Shown here: positions 48,865 through 57,109 of the stretch, in pieces | How the letters are laid out: each line of letters begins with the position of its first letter | Numbering within the stretch: position 1 is the stretch's first letter | Source: Brevibacillus brevis | Lineage (GTDB): Bacteria; Bacillota; Bacilli; Brevibacillales; Brevibacillaceae | DNA: 64,000 bases | Reading direction: 5' to 3' | Assembly: GCF_900637055.1 (NCBI RefSeq) | Contig: NZ_LR134338.1 | Location: 1,241,001 to 1,305,000, forward strand | Program-made: the position numbers and the translations under genes | Notes under the pieces: generated by a model | Seen by the model: only the letters and a program-made list of their open reading frames with translations | Told to the model about the DNA's origin: nothing | Databases searched by the model: none

Positions 48865-50023
48865 GCCGACAGACAAGAAAAGCAAAGACTTGATTCTCGC
48901 CCAGGTCAGGGATTACAAGAAAGGCCGTCTTGTGGAGCCATTTAATGAAACAAACGCCTGGCTAAAGGCATACGGTGGAGGCACTGTGTCATTTAACAAC
49001 GGAAAGTTACAAGTCACCTCTACGGGTACATCGATTGCTGCTCGGAGAAATGTTTTTCTCAACCTTACTGGTGCAAAAACATTGAAAGTGAAATTCTTTG
49101 TGGACAATTTGATAGACCTTTATGAGTTTCAAATTTATCTGGCACATGATACCGTCTATGCAGAATTTTTAGGCTACACCGTTCGAGGATGGCGAATGGC
49201 ACTGGGGTGGAATGAACATATCATCGACGTCAGCAAGCTGGAGCCCGTTGGAGCTGCAAGCCTGACCAGGGATATCGTCTCTATGCAAATCCGTGTGAAG
49301 TCCAACGATAATACTACGGCGTCGATCATTTTTGATTCGATCATCCGAGATGAGTCGCAACGAGGGAAGGTCATTTTTATGTTCGATGATGGCTGGTCTT
49401 CCCAATACACCGAAGCATTTCGGTATATGGGAAAATACAATCTTCCAGGTGTCATTGCCGTCATTCCGTCGCACGTAGGGTGGTCTGGCTATTGCACACT
49501 GCAACAGCTAAAGGAAATGTACGTCTACGGATGGGACATGGCCAACCACACCATGAACCACGCGACTTTGAAAGACCTGAAAGATGCAGCAGCTATCGAG
49601 AAAGAAATTGGAGACGCCGAAGCCTGGTTGAATACAAATGGCTTTACGAGAGCGTCAAATATCTTGGCGTACCCATACGGGGCGTATGACGCAAGGGTGC
49701 TGCAAGTTATGCAATCTCGCAGAGCGGGCCGCACTGTCCAAGAAGATACGGTGACAACGCCACCACCTGATAAACGGACGATCAAGATTCGAAATGTCGA
49801 TCATACAATTGCACCGTCCACATTAAAAGGGCACATTGATAATGCGGCAAAGGTAGGGGGCGTGTGTTTGTTCATGTTCCACAAGATCGTTAGCGGTGAA
49901 GCCTCGTCAAGTATCGAGTACAACGTAAGCAACTTCCAAGAGGTTGTGGATTATGCCTATTCCCGGAGAGCTGACATCGATACCGTGACGTTCAGTGAAT
50001 GGCTGGACAGCTGCGGCATGTAA
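48851..50023 (+). CDS. Tail-associated NodB polysaccharide deacetylase
   Basis: 390 residues. The N-terminal half is a beta-sandwich (about 40-160, NNGKLQVTSTGTSIAAR...). A NodB homology domain follows with FMFDDGWSSQYTEAF (metal-binding and catalytic Asp pair), ANHTMNHATL (metal-binding His-x-x-x-His) and AYPYGAYDARV, then CLFMFHKIV near the end. Such domains remove acetyl groups from peptidoglycan or poly-N-acetylglucosamine. In a tail gene cluster this suggests a surface-polysaccharide enzyme used in adsorption. ATG 48851 is preferred; 48827 is possible. Confidence 0.85.
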   Translation: MAWAKPTDKKSKDLILAQVRDYKKGRLVEPFNETNAWLKAYGGGTVSFNNGKLQVTSTGTSIAARRNVFLNLTGAKTLKVKFFVDNLIDLYEFQIYLAHDTVYAEFLGYTVRGWRMALGWNEHIIDVSKLEPVGAASLTRDIVSMQIRVKSNDNTTASIIFDSIIRDESQRGKVIFMFDDGWSSQYTEAFRYMGKYNLPGVIAVIPSHVGWSGYCTLQQLKEMYVYGWDMANHTMNHATLKDLKDAAAIEKEIGDAEAWLNTNGFTRASNILAYPYGAYDARVLQVMQSRRAGRTVQEDTVTTPPPDKRTIKIRNVDHTIAPSTLKGHIDNAAKVGGVCLFMFHKIVSGEASSSIEYNVSNFQEVVDYAYSRRADIDTVTFSEWLDSCGM

Positions 50024-50041
50024 GCAATCACGTAACGATCA

Positions 50042-50070
50042 AAGCGCCTTCTAGTTTGAGGGCGCTTTTT
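50042..50070 (+). terminator. Terminator after the deacetylase
   Basis: AAGCGCC / GGCGCTT with a 12-nt loop followed by TTT. It separates the two tail enzymes. Confidence 0.7.
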
Positions 50071-50125
50071 CATAAGGAACTACATCTGCACTCTATCTTG
50101 GAGCCAAAAAGCAAGAAAGGACACG

Positions 50126-51313
50126 GTGAACATGGGATGGATCAGTCAAGCACAGAGAAAGAAACCACTGCTTAAAAAGTTGTTGGTTTACTATGGGTAT
50201 CCTATCTCGATCAACGGCGCATGGAATGTAGACACAGCGGTGTCCATCTACAAGGACTATGATCTAATCGTATTTGGAGAGTATCAGAACCCAGCCCATG
50301 GAGCTTACGCAGACACGTTAAACATTATCGCAAAGCTCAAGCAAGCAAAGCCGGGAGTTGAAATTTTTGGCTATATCTCAATCGGTTTAGCGCCGGCTGC
50401 TGCTGACAACTTCACCATCGAAGAAATTAAGGAACGGGTTATGCAATGGAAAACGATGGGGTCTACTGGCATCTTTTTAGATACCTTTGGCTACGATTAT
50501 TACGTCACGCGAGAGCGACAAAACGAAGTCGTACAGTTTTGCCACTCCCAAGGGTTTAACGTTTTTGTAAACTCATACAAACCCGACTACGTATTTAAAA
50601 AAGAAAATATGTATCTGGACTGGATTGATTTTAATGGTAATCCAAAGAACATCGAACCAGTCGTCGGTCCACAAGACTACTACATGATCGAAAACGCATT
50701 CTACGTTTACTCAAGCAGTCAGCAGACAATGCGCGGTTCGTCCAGGAGCCGGTTGTTGGAGAATATGGAATGTTTCACAGTGAAGCGTGACGAATATGGT
50801 GGACTTACCTATTTTGAAAAATTCAGGACTCAATTCATTGCACTGGACGAGATCATTGACCGAGACCAGGAATATTTTAATACCGGATATATTGGATCGG
50901 TCGTGCTTGGTTACCATGGATACGGAGCATCCATTCGCAGCTGGGGGGCATCTATTAGCGATTACCACCACTACCCCCTGCCTGACATCCCGTACGATGC
51001 TGGCGACCGTTTGGGCACTCCTACGGCGAGCAGAAACACACCATCAAGCTCCAGCAACACCAAGTACGAAAACACATTAGGTAACATCAAACTCACCTTA
51101 GTTTGGGACCCTGATCCAACTGACGATAAAAACCTATCGAAAGGTACTAGGCATGTACTCATCAATGGAAATCTTGTTGGGTATTCAAAGGGATCAACAG
51201 ATCGAAGACCGAAAATCGCACATGTTGGCTTTATGTATTTTGATACAACGTTAGGGAAACCCGTTTGGTGGAATGGAACCGGATGGGTTGACTCGACAAA
51301 TACGACGGTTTGA
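50126..51313 (+). CDS. GH114-like (TM1410-type) glycosidase, tail or surface enzyme
   Basis: 395 residues from GTG 50126 (ATG 50132 possible). A TIM-barrel pattern is seen: LVYYGYPISINGAWN, YDLIVFGEYQNPAHGAY, GVEIFGYISIG, TGIFLDTFGYDYY and SQGFNVFVNSY. This is the GH114 / endo alpha-1,4-polygalactosaminidase plan, with the Asp in GIFLDTFG as a likely acid. The C-terminal 100 residues (KLTLVWDPDPTDDKN...KPVWWNGTGWVD) look like a receptor-binding or pellicle domain. Likely degrades an amino-sugar polymer. GH114 assignment is from sequence pattern. Confidence 0.75.
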   Translation: MNMGWISQAQRKKPLLKKLLVYYGYPISINGAWNVDTAVSIYKDYDLIVFGEYQNPAHGAYADTLNIIAKLKQAKPGVEIFGYISIGLAPAAADNFTIEEIKERVMQWKTMGSTGIFLDTFGYDYYVTRERQNEVVQFCHSQGFNVFVNSYKPDYVFKKENMYLDWIDFNGNPKNIEPVVGPQDYYMIENAFYVYSSSQQTMRGSSRSRLLENMECFTVKRDEYGGLTYFEKFRTQFIALDEIIDRDQEYFNTGYIGSVVLGYHGYGASIRSWGASISDYHHYPLPDIPYDAGDRLGTPTASRNTPSSSSNTKYENTLGNIKLTLVWDPDPTDDKNLSKGTRHVLINGNLVGYSKGSTDRRPKIAHVGFMYFDTTLGKPVWWNGTGWVDSTNTTV

Positions 51314-51375
51314 GGAGCTGCTGATGTGGCTCCTTTTACTTTTGCCCCGAAAGGGGGTGAGGAGGTCATGCGCTA

Positions 51376-51741
51376 GTGGCAGACGAGATCAAGGATCTTC
51401 AAAAGGGAATTACAGAAATTCTAGTTGCAATCGGGAAAATCGAAACAGAAATTAAGCAACTCGGCATCATGGCAAACAAACTCGATTCAACTGAAAAGCT
51501 GGCCATCGAGGCTATGCAAAGTACAAAAGCAGCTCATAAACGACTCGATGAATTGAGCTCGGAAATCACTGATCTGACGAAGAAGGCCGAGGACATCAAG
51601 AAAGAAATCGAGCAACGAATCGATAACGATAAGCGACAAGGCCGAGATGATAAACGTTGGATTGTCGGAACAGTACTGGGAGCTGGAGCTCTGATTTGGA
51701 AACTCATTGAATCAATTGCGAAAGGTGGAGGAGCTGTATGA
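51376..51741 (+). CDS. XhlA-like haemolysin-type lysis protein
   Basis: 121 residues, GTG start. A long coiled coil (LQKGITEILVAIGKIETEIK..., STEKLAIEAMQSTKAAHKRLDEL) ends in one membrane segment (WIVGTVLGAGALIWKLIES) like XhlA of PBSX, which helps holin and endolysin. It overlaps the holin gene by 4 bp. Confidence 0.82.
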   Translation: MADEIKDLQKGITEILVAIGKIETEIKQLGIMANKLDSTEKLAIEAMQSTKAAHKRLDELSSEITDLTKKAEDIKKEIEQRIDNDKRQGRDDKRWIVGTVLGAGALIWKLIESIAKGGGAV

Positions 51742-52028
51742 AAGAAACGGACCTGTTGGTATTGGCTAACCAGTACCTATTGGACGAGGCACTGATTGTT
51801 GTAGTCGCGCTCTTGATTATCGGGGTGATTTTAAAGAATACCCCCTGGATTGTAGACTGGAGCATTCCTTGGCTTTTAACCGTGAGTGGCGTTGGACTAG
51901 CCTGGGGAGTGATGGGAACTATTAGCGTGCAAGCAACCATTCAGGGCATCCTGGCAGCTGGGATCGCGACGCTGGGGCACCAGCTGTGGAAACAGACCTT
52001 CGATAAAAGAAAGGAAGATGCAGAATGA
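51738..52028 (+). CDS. Phage holin
   Basis: 96 residues with two to three membrane segments (LIVVVALLIIGVILKN, WLLTVSGVGLAWGVMG, TIQGILAAGIATLGH) and a charged C-terminus (KQTFDKRKEDAE), matching small Bacillus/Listeria-type holins. It overlaps the endolysin gene by 4 bp. Confidence 0.85.
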   Translation: MKETDLLVLANQYLLDEALIVVVALLIIGVILKNTPWIVDWSIPWLLTVSGVGLAWGVMGTISVQATIQGILAAGIATLGHQLWKQTFDKRKEDAE

Positions 52029-52780
52029 CAATCAAAGGGATCGATTGTGCAGTACCTTTGACAGCAGAAAAAGCGAGAGCAATGGCGGCGGCGGGCATGA
52101 AATTTGTCTGCCGCTATCTTGTTCCTGCCAGTATGGAGTGGAAACGATTGACGAGGGCAGAAGCCGAAGCGATCACAGCGGCAGGGATGCAGGTAGTATC
52201 CGTCTTCCAACGCGGAACTAATGACGCTGCTGGTGGCGCAGTCAACGGCACAAGGGATGGCAAAGCGGCCCTCCAGGAAGCCAAATTGATCGGTCAGCCT
52301 GTAGGTACGGCGATTTACTTTGCCGTGGATTTTGATGCACAGCCAAAGGACTATGCAGCGATTGAGGCATACCTGAGATCAGCTGCCAAGGAGTTGTCTG
52401 GCTATTCGGTAGGCGTGTATGGCTCATTTGCTGTTATTGAGGAGATGGCGAAGCGAGGAGCTTGCAAACACTTCTGGCAGACATACGCCTGGAGTCGGGG
52501 GAAGCTCGCCAAAGCAGCCAACATCTATCAGTACAAAAATGGACAGGAGCTTGCAGGGCACACCGTGGACTACAATGACGCGCTTGGTGGCGAAGGTTGG
52601 TGGAATACTAATTCACCTGCTGTGGAAAAACCTGTGAGCAAGTTGGACAAAGAATCGGCAGAGGAAGTAATCGCGATTCTCGGCTCGGTCTGGATGGCGA
52701 GCGATAACGATCCAGGAGTGAGAGAAGCAGCTCATTACGCTGCGAACGCTTTGCGTGACGCGGTAGGTATCCCGAAATAA
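52025..52780 (+). CDS. Endolysin, DUF1906 glycoside-hydrolase-like
   Basis: 251 residues. The pattern KGIDCAVPLTAEKARAMAAAGMKFVCRYL, then GTAIYFAVDFDAQPKDYAAIEAYL and YSVGVYGSFAVIEEM, is the DUF1906 TIM barrel related to GH25; the Asp in AVDFD is the expected acid. A short helical C-terminus (VIAILGSVWMASDNDPGVREAAHYAANALRDAV) may target the wall. It is the last lysis gene before a strong terminator. Confidence 0.88.
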   Translation: MTIKGIDCAVPLTAEKARAMAAAGMKFVCRYLVPASMEWKRLTRAEAEAITAAGMQVVSVFQRGTNDAAGGAVNGTRDGKAALQEAKLIGQPVGTAIYFAVDFDAQPKDYAAIEAYLRSAAKELSGYSVGVYGSFAVIEEMAKRGACKHFWQTYAWSRGKLAKAANIYQYKNGQELAGHTVDYNDALGGEGWWNTNSPAVEKPVSKLDKESAEEVIAILGSVWMASDNDPGVREAAHYAANALRDAVGIPK

Positions 52781-52814
52781 TGACCATGTAATAACCAAAG
52801 CCCTCCTTCGGATA

Positions 52815-52860
52815 GGGGTCCCACCAACAATTTAACGTTAATTTGCTGGCGGGACCCCTT
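52815..52860 (+). terminator. Strong terminator of the late operon
   Basis: GGGGTCCC / GGGACCCC with additional CCA/TGG and CAA/TTG pairs above, followed by CTTTGG. Confidence 0.85.
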
Positions 52861-52880
52861 TGGGGTGTTATCCATCAATT

Positions 52881-53102
52881 CTATTGTTTACTTTTTTTAA
52901 AGAAGACAACAAAAAGTAAAACAACATTTAAAATCAATAATCCCATGAGCAGGTAATTTGTTGTAGTTAGATTTGCATTAAGAGAAGCTATTTCTCCTTT
53001 AACTTCAAGTAAAGAACTACTTGTTTTGTTGCCTGCCTCTCGAATACTTGCCGAAAAATCATTGAAATATTGGTGTAGTTCTGTAAAATCAAGCTTTTGC
53101 AT
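52881..53102 (-). CDS. Small membrane protein with helical N-terminus
   Basis: 73 residues. A helical outer part (FTELHQYFNDFSASIREAGNK) leads to one membrane segment (NYLLMGLLILNVVLLFVVFFKK). It faces the secreted protein gene at 53224. It may belong to a lysogenic conversion module, for example immunity or superinfection exclusion. No family recognised. Confidence 0.6.
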   Translation of the reverse strand: MQKLDFTELHQYFNDFSASIREAGNKTSSSLLEVKGEIASLNANLTTTNYLLMGLLILNVVLLFVVFFKKSKQ

Positions 53103-53223
53103 AATGGAATCATCATCCTTTTTTTACTTTTAAAGTAAATTTTAAATACTGCGTATTGACGTAATCTACTTCCATATTATACCATTAAAATAAAAAATGT
53201 AAAAGAATGGGAGTGTATTACTT

Positions 53224-53916
53224 ATGAAACGTTTTAATTTTAAGTCGCTTTTCGCAAGTTTGCTTTGCGGAGCGTTAGTTTTATCTGCTTCTGGACTATC
53301 TAGTACTGCTCATGCAGCAAAAAGTGTACAAGAAGTACAATTGAAGTTAACTTCTGTTGAGATTCAACTGAAGCCTAATCTCGAAATGGTTCGTACTGAA
53401 ACCGGAGATACCGCAACAGTTAAATTAATTGACAGAAAAACTGGTGAAACAACGGAGACATATTCGGAGACAATCGAATCTGTTAAATCTGTGCAAGGGA
53501 AAGGTATTAATGCTGCCAGTGGAAATTACACTACAGTGACTGTAAAAAATAATAAAAAAGATGGCCCAGTAACTACAGAACTGGCCGCGAAGTTGAAAAT
53601 CTACAGTAATAGTTCTTTTAGACAAATTAATTCTATTGAAAGTAAAACTATGAAAATCACTAATTCCAACTCTGCTACGTTAGAAGATAAAGATATAGTG
53701 GCAATTTCAACTTCTGATAAATTTCCAACTCAAGAAGTTGAAATCAGCGGAAGTGCAACAATTACGTATAAGAGCACTAGTTCCGCAAGTGCATCGGGGG
53801 CTTTCAGCGTATCAGCACTAACTGCAGCAGGTTTTGAGGTTTCATACACGGGTAGTTCAGAGTGGGAATATTACGCACGCAAACCCATTGATATAGGTCT
53901 CCGTTACAAAGTATAA
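53224..53916 (+). CDS. Secreted protein, possible lysogenic-conversion cargo
   Basis: 230 residues. A signal peptide (RFNFKSLFASLLCGALVLSAS, cut near AHA-A) is followed by a beta-rich, Ser/Thr-rich region with VEVTITYKSTSSASASGAFSVSAL-like segments near the end. Base composition is more AT-rich than in the late genes. Own terminator at 53931-53958. It lies between lysis genes and attR, a usual place for cargo expressed in the lysogen. No toxin fold was identified. Confidence 0.65.
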   Translation: MKRFNFKSLFASLLCGALVLSASGLSSTAHAAKSVQEVQLKLTSVEIQLKPNLEMVRTETGDTATVKLIDRKTGETTETYSETIESVKSVQGKGINAASGNYTTVTVKNNKKDGPVTTELAAKLKIYSNSSFRQINSIESKTMKITNSNSATLEDKDIVAISTSDKFPTQEVEISGSATITYKSTSSASASGAFSVSALTAAGFEVSYTGSSEWEYYARKPIDIGLRYKV

Positions 53917-53930
53917 AAACAAATACAAAA

Positions 53931-53958
53931 AAGCTCCTCAGATTCGAGGAGCTTTTTG
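53931..53958 (+). terminator. Terminator of the secreted-protein gene
   Basis: AAGCTCCTC / GAGGAGCTT with a 6-nt loop followed by TTT. Confidence 0.85.
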
Positions 53959-54037
53959 CATTCAAAGAGGTAGGGGTATTGTAAATGGTTGGCACTACGC
54001 CGGACAGCAATCTAGGGAGGGTTGTTTTTATTACTCA

Positions 54038-54283
54038 CTAGTTTATCAACTTCGCAATAATACTTTTAAATTCCGCGATATCTAAATGAACCTTGTCGAA
54101 AGTCTCTATATGATCGTCCTTTACATAGTGGCTCTGGCACATGATAAGTTTGTCATAGCTTATGATGGCAACAGTCCTCCGGTAAGTGTTTTCACGTTCA
54201 TCAACCTGATCGAAAATTTTTCGGAGGTAGCGATTCTCTTTTTCTAAGTCCCTTGTCATTTCCTCCAATTTTTTAAACATCAT
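54038..54283 (-). CDS. Small cargo protein, unknown
   Basis: 81 residues. An N-terminal coiled coil (MTRDLEKENRYLRKIFDQVDER) is followed by VDERENTYRRTVAIISYDKLIM and an acidic end. AGGGAG precedes the ATG. It is the first of four minus-strand genes before attR. No function assigned. Confidence 0.55.
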   Translation of the reverse strand: MMFKKLEEMTRDLEKENRYLRKIFDQVDERENTYRRTVAIISYDKLIMCQSHYVKDDHIETFDKVHLDIAEFKSIIAKLIN

Positions 54284-54365
54284 TCTATCTCCCTTAATTT
54301 ACTAATTGTGTATATTGTAACCTACTTATACGCAGAGCAACAAATGGTTTGGTAATTTTCAGAAA

Positions 54366-54641
54366 TTAATACCTGTCCAAGTAATCAGAGGTGTAAATGA
54401 AATGTTTACCTTGTGCGATCATATATCGTTTCAGTTTCTCCCGAAACAACTGGTCTGCGAGTGCCAGCTCAACCACAAACGCCTGGGCACTCCCCAACGA
54501 CCGATTCCGTTTCGCCCGACCATTGAATATGGGATTCCGGAAGTCCAGGTTGTCAGCAATCTGAATCAGGTTTCCATACATCACTCGTGAATGAGTCGAT
54601 GACACTCGCGGCAGCTCCACATGCGTTTCCCCGATATCCAC
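54366..54641 (-). CDS. Small basic cargo protein, unknown
   Basis: 91 residues from a GTG behind GGAGGG. RVMYGNLIQIADNLDFRNPIFNGRAKRNRSLG and RYMIAQGKHFIYTSDYLDRY. It has no recognised domain. It could be part of a plasmid- or ICE-like cassette acquired by the phage. Confidence 0.5.
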   Translation of the reverse strand: MDIGETHVELPRVSSTHSRVMYGNLIQIADNLDFRNPIFNGRAKRNRSLGSAQAFVVELALADQLFREKLKRYMIAQGKHFIYTSDYLDRY

Positions 54642-54758
54642 GCATTTCCCTCCAGTTCTTAATTCAAAATCGCCCGAAAATTAAACATCATTCAGCACAC
54701 TGCACACTGAGAGCCCCCCATGCAAGCAACGGAGGATATGTAGCGTTGCATAACGCCA

Positions 54759-55115
54759 TTACCGATGGATGACGTCGCCGCGCTTGATCGATCCATCAAG
54801 AGCTGCTCTGACAAGTTTCTGATCGTCTAAGCTTACCACCCGCCCTGTGCCTATCTCTTCGGCCTGCAAACGTCCACGGCTGACTGAAACGACTCGATAG
54901 GCGTCACCTGCTGGCAATGGTCCAGAGGGAACGTAGAGGGCTTGAGCAATCGAGAGGAGTACGCCAAAACTTAATACGGCCAGCAGCCCCCAGGACGTTT
55001 TCCTGACCGATCTCTCGACGTCTGCATGATCATCCGCGTCATCTTCCCAGTCTTCTTCCTCCAGGTACTCAGGCCGTCTCCGATCCTCACGGTAATATCT
55101 ACGCTTTCGAGACAT
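54759..55115 (-). CDS. Membrane-anchored protein with acidic N-terminus
   Basis: 118 residues: a charged start (RYYREDRRRPEYLEEEDWEDDAD), one membrane segment (WGLLAVLSFGVLLSIAQAL at about 44-62) and a small beta domain outside (VVSVSRGRLQAEEIG-TGRVVSLDDQKLVRA). ATG 55115 has AAGGG upstream and overlaps the gene before by 17 bp. This type of protein occurs in conjugative elements, but this one is not securely placed. Confidence 0.55.
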   Translation of the reverse strand: MSRKRRYYREDRRRPEYLEEEDWEDDADDHADVERSVRKTSWGLLAVLSFGVLLSIAQALYVPSGPLPAGDAYRVVSVSRGRLQAEEIGTGRVVSLDDQKLVRAALDGSIKRGDVIHR

Positions 55116-55317
55116 TAGAACCGACCACCCTTCGCACTGGAACAGGAATGCCCATCTTTTTCGTGGAGGTGTCGCGCTCTGCAATTCGAGCTAAAGCCAA
55201 AGGCTTCAAATGTTCTTTGGCCCAGCCGCTGAAATTCATCTTTTTTGTGAGCTCCCACATTTCTTTTTCGAGCGGATCGTTAAGGTTAAAGCAGACTGGC
55301 TTTCGTTCGGTTGCCAT
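55099..55317 (-). CDS. Small ribbon-helix-helix-like protein
   Basis: 72 residues: FNLNDPLEKEMWELTKKMNFSGWAKEHLKPLALARIAERD. The strand followed by two helices is like CopG-type repressors. A strong GGGAGG precedes the ATG. It is first in the minus-strand cluster and may be its regulator. Confidence 0.55.
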   Translation of the reverse strand: MATERKPVCFNLNDPLEKEMWELTKKMNFSGWAKEHLKPLALARIAERDTSTKKMGIPVPVRRVVGSNVSKA

Positions 55318-55466
55318 GCCTAATCCCTCCCGTTGTGTTATGCAGCGTTGTGTGCTGCTGTGCTACTAAGTGATGCACAACAGTTTGTCCAATATTCCGA
55401 TTTGCACCGGAAAAAAAAAGACTAAATTTGTTCGATCTTGTCCAAGATGTGGATGAGGTGATCAGA

Positions 55467-55691
55467 ATGTTTGGATTAGGGAAACCAGAAACAAGAGTGA
55501 AACAGTTTTTGAAACGGCACGGGAAGAATCAGCAATGGCTATGTGCTGCTGCACCAATCAATAAAGATACAGGAACTAAACTTTGTAGAGACGAGGACTA
55601 TTATCCTCCTCCCTCAGTCGGAAGGAAGGTATTGAGGGCACTTCGGCTGCTTGATCCGAATGTAAAAGAGAATGACTTCTGGACAATGTAA
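55467..55691 (+). CDS. Small HTH protein at the prophage right end
   Basis: 74 residues: GKPETRVKQFLKRHGKNQQWLCAAAPINKDTGTKLCRDEDYYPPPSVGRKVLRALRLLDPNVKENDFW, a pattern of the short XRE-like proteins of Bacillus phages that begin with a G-K-P-E-TR segment. GAGGTG stands 7 nt before ATG 55467. It might control the right-end genes or host functions. Confidence 0.7.
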   Translation: MFGLGKPETRVKQFLKRHGKNQQWLCAAAPINKDTGTKLCRDEDYYPPPSVGRKVLRALRLLDPNVKENDFWTM

Positions 55692-55693
55692 AA

Positions 55694-55718
55694 AGCCCCG
55701 GCACATAGATGCCAGGGC
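55694..55718 (-). terminator. Phage-supplied terminator for queF
   Basis: Read on the minus strand, GCCC-TGGCA and TGCC-GGGGC form a stem followed by TTTTT. It would end the queCDEF transcript after integration, replacing the host terminator now at 4432-4462. Confidence 0.65.
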
Positions 55719-55726
55719 AGACAGAT

Positions 55727-55762
55727 GTTGTTGACGGATTGTTGACGAAACTCGTCAACAAC
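55727..55762. repeat. Right integrase arm-type repeats
   Basis: The 23 bp at 55727-55749 are identical to 4568-4590 (two direct TTGTTGACG units). A third unit follows in inverse orientation (CGTCAACAAC, 55753-55762). Confidence 0.75.
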
Positions 55763-55849
55763 TACTTAAAATCACTAGATAAGAACAAAAAGCGAACACT
55801 GTAAAACCGTGATATAGACAGTTTTTTATAGTGTATAATGCAGTGTATT

Positions 55850-56347
55850 TTACCGATTGTCCACTTTCTCCGGATACATATCATGATTCATCATCCGATG
55901 GCTCGCCATCTCCTCGTACTTCGTTCCCGGTTTCCCGTAGTTGCAATACGGATCGATCGAGATGCCGCCGCGAGGAGTGAACTTGCCCCATACCTCGATG
56001 TAGCGCGGGTCCATCAGTTTGATCAAGTCGTTCATGATGACGTTCACGCAATCCTCGTGGAAATCGCCGTGATTGCGGAAGCTGAACAAGTACAGCTTGA
56101 GCGACTTGCTCTCTACCATTTTGATGTCAGGAATGTAGCTGATATAGATCGTCGCAAAGTCTGGCTGGCCTGTAATCGGGCACAGGCTGGTGAATTCCGG
56201 GCAGTTGAATTTTACGAAATAATCGCGGTACGGATGCTTGTTGTCAAAAGACTCCAATACGCTAGGGTCATAGGAGTAGTTGTACGTTGTCCCTTGATTC
56301 CCTAAAAGTGTGAGGGAGGATAAATCGCGTTCTTGTTGATGTGCCAT
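55850..56347 (-). CDS. queF: QueF, preQ0 reductase, 3' end rebuilt by prophage
   Basis: 165 residues. NADPH-dependent reduction of preQ0 to preQ1, last free-base step of queuosine biosynthesis. The short unimodular type is seen: [23 protein letters not shown] with the catalytic Cys (about residue 61), [22 protein letters not shown] with the substrate-binding residues and [14 protein letters not shown]. It is last in the queCDEF operon. The terminal nine codons and stop lie in attR; the protein is unchanged by the insertion. Confidence 0.96.
   Translation of the reverse strand: MAHQQERDLSSLTLLGNQGTTYNYSYDPSVLESFDNKHPYRDYFVKFNCPEFTSLCPITGQPDFATIYISYIPDIKMVESKSLKLYLFSFRNHGDFHEDCVNVIMNDLIKLMDPRYIEVWGKFTPRGGISIDPYCNYGKPGTKYEEMASHRMMNHDMYPEKVDNR
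55851..55880. other. attR core within queF
   Basis: Same 30 bp as 4485-4514 with G for A at the ninth base. It encodes the same C-terminal residues (MYPEKVDNR) and is followed by TAA, so QueF stays intact. Confidence 0.93.
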
Positions 56348-56389
56348 ATGAGTACAGTCCTCTTTTCTTCCATGAGAGTGAAATATCGT

Positions 56390-57109
56390 TTAAACGCCTC
56401 GTTTATTGCCCCAGACAAGTGCATGCAGTTGGGGAAGTACCTTCGCGTCATTCATGTCAGGCGTCGCCATCGCCTGATCGATCAGCCATTCAAAGCTCTC
56501 CAAAAGCTTATCCCGAAGCCGAGGCGTATCAGCGTCCGTCAGATCACTGTTTCCTGGCTGCAAATAGAAAGGCACCTCTGGAAAACGCTGATGAATCATG
56601 CGTGCATAGGCAAAGTCGGCGTCGTCAAAAACAACGACTTTCAGGCTGAGTCCTGGATGGTTTTGTTCCAACAGCTCGTACACAATTCGATCAAGCGCTT
56701 GAAAATCTGTTTCCATCCCGGAACTAGGCGGCTTCGGCGAAATCGTAATGTCGTCAATCTGTGGAAGCCACGCTTGCCACTTGCTGCCTTGTGTTTCGAC
56801 TGTTGTGCGAATGCCATGCTCCTTCAACAGGGCGATTAACTCGCCGATGCCAGCCAAAAGCGCAGGATTTCCCCCGGAGATCGTGACATGGGAAAAACGG
56901 TCCCCGCCTAAGCGAGTGAGCTCCTCCCAGATTGCCTCGGGTGACATTTGCCGGATTTCATCACGGGCAGATCCATCCCACGTAAAAGCGGAGTCACACC
57001 AGCTGCAACGATAGTCACAGCCAGCTGTTCGCACAAACATCGTTTTTTGCCCGATAACCATTCCTTCACCTTGAATTGTAGGGCCGAATATTTCCAAGAC
57101 CGGGATCAT
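56390..57109 (-). CDS. queE: QueE, 7-carboxy-7-deazaguanine synthase
   Basis: 239 residues. Radical SAM enzyme that forms CDG from CPH4. It starts IPVLEIFGPTIQGEGMVIGQK and has the radical SAM CX3-like cluster motif in GCDYRCSWCDSAF, then HVTISGGNPAL and TVETQGSKW. ATG 57109 overlaps the queD stop (ATGA). Confidence 0.95.
   Translation of the reverse strand: MIPVLEIFGPTIQGEGMVIGQKTMFVRTAGCDYRCSWCDSAFTWDGSARDEIRQMSPEAIWEELTRLGGDRFSHVTISGGNPALLAGIGELIALLKEHGIRTTVETQGSKWQAWLPQIDDITISPKPPSSGMETDFQALDRIVYELLEQNHPGLSLKVVVFDDADFAYARMIHQRFPEVPFYLQPGNSDLTDADTPRLRDKLLESFEWLIDQAMATPDMNDAKVLPQLHALVWGNKRGV

Larger units (their letters stand above)
4485..55880. mobile_element. Complete-looking temperate prophage (contractile tail) in the 3' end of queF
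   Basis: About 51.4 kb bounded by 30-bp near-identical att repeats. It holds the full module order of a temperate phage: integrase, lysogeny switch, recombination and replication, late regulator, terminase, head, contractile tail, lysis, cargo. No essential structural gene appears broken. Sheath, tube and P2-like baseplate genes imply myovirus morphology. The tape measure of 660 residues would give a tail of about 100 nm by the usual 0.15 nm per residue rule. Both ends carry matching integrase arm-type repeats, so the element is probably excisable. Confidence 0.95.
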
